64,000 nucleotides of DNA from Aphrocallistes beatrix (taxonomy: Eukaryota; Porifera; Hexactinellida; Sceptrulophora; Aphrocallistidae): the NCBI GenBank assembly GCA_963281255.1, contig OY725498.1:930001-994000 (forward strand), in the 5' to 3' direction. Every line of letters starts with the position of its first letter. Position 1 is the stretch's first letter. Shown here one piece after another: positions 62,390-64,000 of the stretch. Position numbers and translations under genes: made by a program. Under the pieces are notes generated by a model, which worked only from the letters and a program-made list of their open reading frames with translations, did not search any database and had not been told where the DNA came from.

Positions 62390-63055
62390 TTAATTAAAGG
62401 ACAGAACAATCAACGCAAGTAGAGAAACCATTATCAGACAGCTGATAACGACATGCGCCGAGTCTGGAATAGGAGCTGAGGTTTCTTCGAAATCTCTTGA
62501 AAAAGAGACAGCAGTCCCTCCGAACTGGTCGAATATAACATCCTGTGGGTACACATTGTTGGGAGCTCCGGCTATCTCATCACACCAGTACTCCAAGTTC
62601 CCAGTGTTCGCACTTTGGATAACTCGGTAGAGTAAGGGGACACTGGAGGTGGAGCATGATCCCTGGCACGTGAAGTACACGTATTGCAGTGCTGAGGCTG
62701 AAGTAACCGCACTTAGATCACATAATTCTATTGTCCCGCTACCGCATACACTTGCCGTGTCTATATCAATGCAGAGTTGTCCGGTAGTTTGCACTTGAAC
62801 GAATATTTGTCTGTTTTCTGTGTCTGTAAGGTAGACACATGGACTCGATTCTTGCTCTTCGAAGGGGAACCAAGTCTCTTCTTGGAATCCTAAGATTATA
62901 GTATTGACAGTTGAGTTGGTGTTGTTAAAGAGATCGCTCATGTTTTGGTATTGACTGCAAAAATCTGGGTTTTTTAATACTTCCTGAGATGATACCAGAA
63001 CAATCGCAGGCGCCATTGCTAGTGCCAAGCAGATTATTTGCACTAATTTACCCAT
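62390..63055 (-). CDS. Orphan secreted or membrane-anchored surface protein, 221 aa
   Basis: An intronless frame starting with a clear signal peptide (about 1-23, ICLALAMAPAIVLVSS then Q). The mature part has three closely spaced sequons (N38-MS, then NNT and NST), about a dozen cysteines and no basic clusters. It ends with a hydrophobic tail (about 198-219, HVVISCLIMVSLLALIVLSF) followed only by N. A terminal hydrophobic segment with no cytoplasmic tail is typical of GPI-anchored precursors, with PDS before it as a possible attachment zone. No family is recognised; a small beta-rich ectodomain is suggested by composition only. It converges with CDK5. Confidence 0.78.
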   Translation of the reverse strand: MGKLVQIICLALAMAPAIVLVSSQEVLKNPDFCSQYQNMSDLFNNTNSTVNTIILGFQEETWFPFEEQESSPCVYLTDTENRQIFVQVQTTGQLCIDIDTASVCGSGTIELCDLSAVTSASALQYVYFTCQGSCSTSSVPLLYRVIQSANTGNLEYWCDEIAGAPNNVYPQDVIFDQFGGTAVSFSRDFEETSAPIPDSAHVVISCLIMVSLLALIVLSFN

Positions 63056-63767
63056 CTAAGGAGACAAAATATAATTAATTTTGAATATTTGGGGAAGAAA
63101 TTGTATATTTTAGTATGGCATTATTATTTGCATTATTTCTAACCTTCAACATATTTACGAAGTTCGGTCACATTGAATTTATTCGTCCGTAGATAAGTTG
63201 TACAAAGCCTATCGTTTGTTTGAGAATAAATTAGAGTGAATAGATATCATTAGACCTGTAACCCGAGCATCCTCGTGTTTCAAATGACCTATTTTCAAGA
63301 AAATCTATGATTTAAGTAGTACCAAATACGGACTTCTATATTTGGAGGTTAAAATTCTTGATAGGGATTTTCTAGTTCCACACGTGACGCGTTATTTACT
63401 CGTACAGCGAATATAAATGTATGGATTCACTAGCAGGATTTTATTTTCATAATAGGGATCTTCCTTCAGTAATATTTCATGAGATACTAACATGTGATTT
63501 GTGTGAACATATTTCACACTGGCACAAGTTTATATTTTTAATCAAGATAGAAATTAGATCCCAATTAGGATATTTTAGAACTGAGCAGAAACAGATGCCA
63601 TATGAATATTAAAACTCGGATCTAAGTTATTTTGTGATTAGTTACTAGATTATTAATCTCAGTACATATTTCAAAGTATTCTATTATTAGCACAATATTT
63701 AAACTAACCCTCAATTTTTTGTGTCTATGTTATGGAATAAATAGCTCTGTTGTGTTTTTAATTCTAG
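63056..63767. other. Intergenic or 5' intron region before the last exon
   Basis: About 700 bp of AT-rich DNA. A 63-codon frame (63421-63612) shows no support. The stretch may contain the promoter of the minus-strand orphan and, if the following exon is internal, part of an intron. Confidence 0.4.
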
Positions 63768-64000
63768 TCCATTTATGCACCCGGGCAGTGATGAGGAAAT
63801 CAGCTTTTTACGTCTCTTGCACAAGTGCGAAGCAATGCTTCTAACTTCGCAAGAGAGAATTTTGGATTTGGGAGAAGACTTAGCCTTGAAAATCCCTGTT
63901 TTCATTTCACATTTGCTTTCTAATTTCGACACGAAACATGGAGACATAAGTGAATTTATCCAGAAACACAAACCGAGAGTTCAAGTGCTATCTGAAGGAC
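63768..64000 (+). CDS. Partial coding exon running off the window (unknown protein)
   Basis: After a pyrimidine tract and AG (63766-63767) one frame is open to the last base, 75 codons from ATG 63775. The product has protein-like composition with alternating hydrophobics and charges (MHPGSDEEISFLRLLHKCEA, then LTSQERILDLGEDLALK and FIQKHKPRVQVLSEG). It could be a first exon starting at 63775 or an internal exon. No family recognised. The helical heptad-like pattern suggests an alpha-helical protein. Confidence 0.55.

Overview
This window is nuclear DNA of an animal. The genes have GT-AG introns and AT-rich intergenic DNA. The gene set is typical of metazoans: a PIX-type RhoGEF, a KLHL2/3 kelch protein, CDK5, CEP83, RNF123, ORC1, OCA2, ATG101 and NAAA amidases. 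I cannot fix the phylum from sequence alone. The genes are notably intron-poor: NDUFV2, NOL10, CDK5, OCA2 and SMYD have uninterrupted coding regions, RNF123 has 6 coding exons and CEP83 has 7. This suggests a compact-genome lineage with heavy intron loss, and a small-genome early-branching animal is one possibility.

Layout, left to right. 1-1030: tandem repeats and probable intron. 1031-1715 (+): 3' exons of a NUDT9-type ADP-ribose hydrolase. 1937-4772 (+): ATG101 in two exons, with an intronless LPCAT-like gene on the opposite strand inside its intron (2556-3836). 5122-5892: NDUFV2. 6073-7680: an orphan, heavily glycosylated membrane protein. 8445-13950: RNF123. 15724-17067 SMYD and 17095-17934 ELOVL6-like genes converge with 27 bp between their stop codons. 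18629-19897: a coiled-coil NHL protein. 22491-31543: KLHL2/3 in four exons, whose introns hold at least four small DNA transposons and a complete intronless OCA2 gene (27800-30037). 33051-35057: NOL10. 35723-37722: ORC1 without a BAH domain. 38139-39474: a dead mariner. 39554-43801: CEP83. 44339-47531: PIX. 47734-49290: FERRY3. 49693-54452: three NAAA-like amidases, the first two sharing a nearly identical 3' half, with an array of palindromic 12-mers after the second. 54708-55163: PIN1. 55471-56235: a hAT MITE beside a second mariner relic. 57260-60487: a proline-rich two-exon gene hosting an intronless Fem-1-like ankyrin gene. 60823-61713: CDK5. 62390-63055 (-): an orphan surface protein. 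63768-64000: an exon running off the end.

There is no single operon-like pathway. Themes shared by neighbours are autophagy and endolysosome function (ATG101, OCA2, NAAA, FERRY3), ubiquitin ligases and adaptors (RNF123, KLHL2/3, Fem-1-like), and cilium/centrosome or cytoskeleton (CEP83, PIX, CDK5). The most distinctive features are the three intronless genes nested in introns, an LPCAT-like protein that has lost its acyltransferase histidine, the sequence-homogenised amidase pair, and many non-autonomous DNA transposons with readable target-site duplications.
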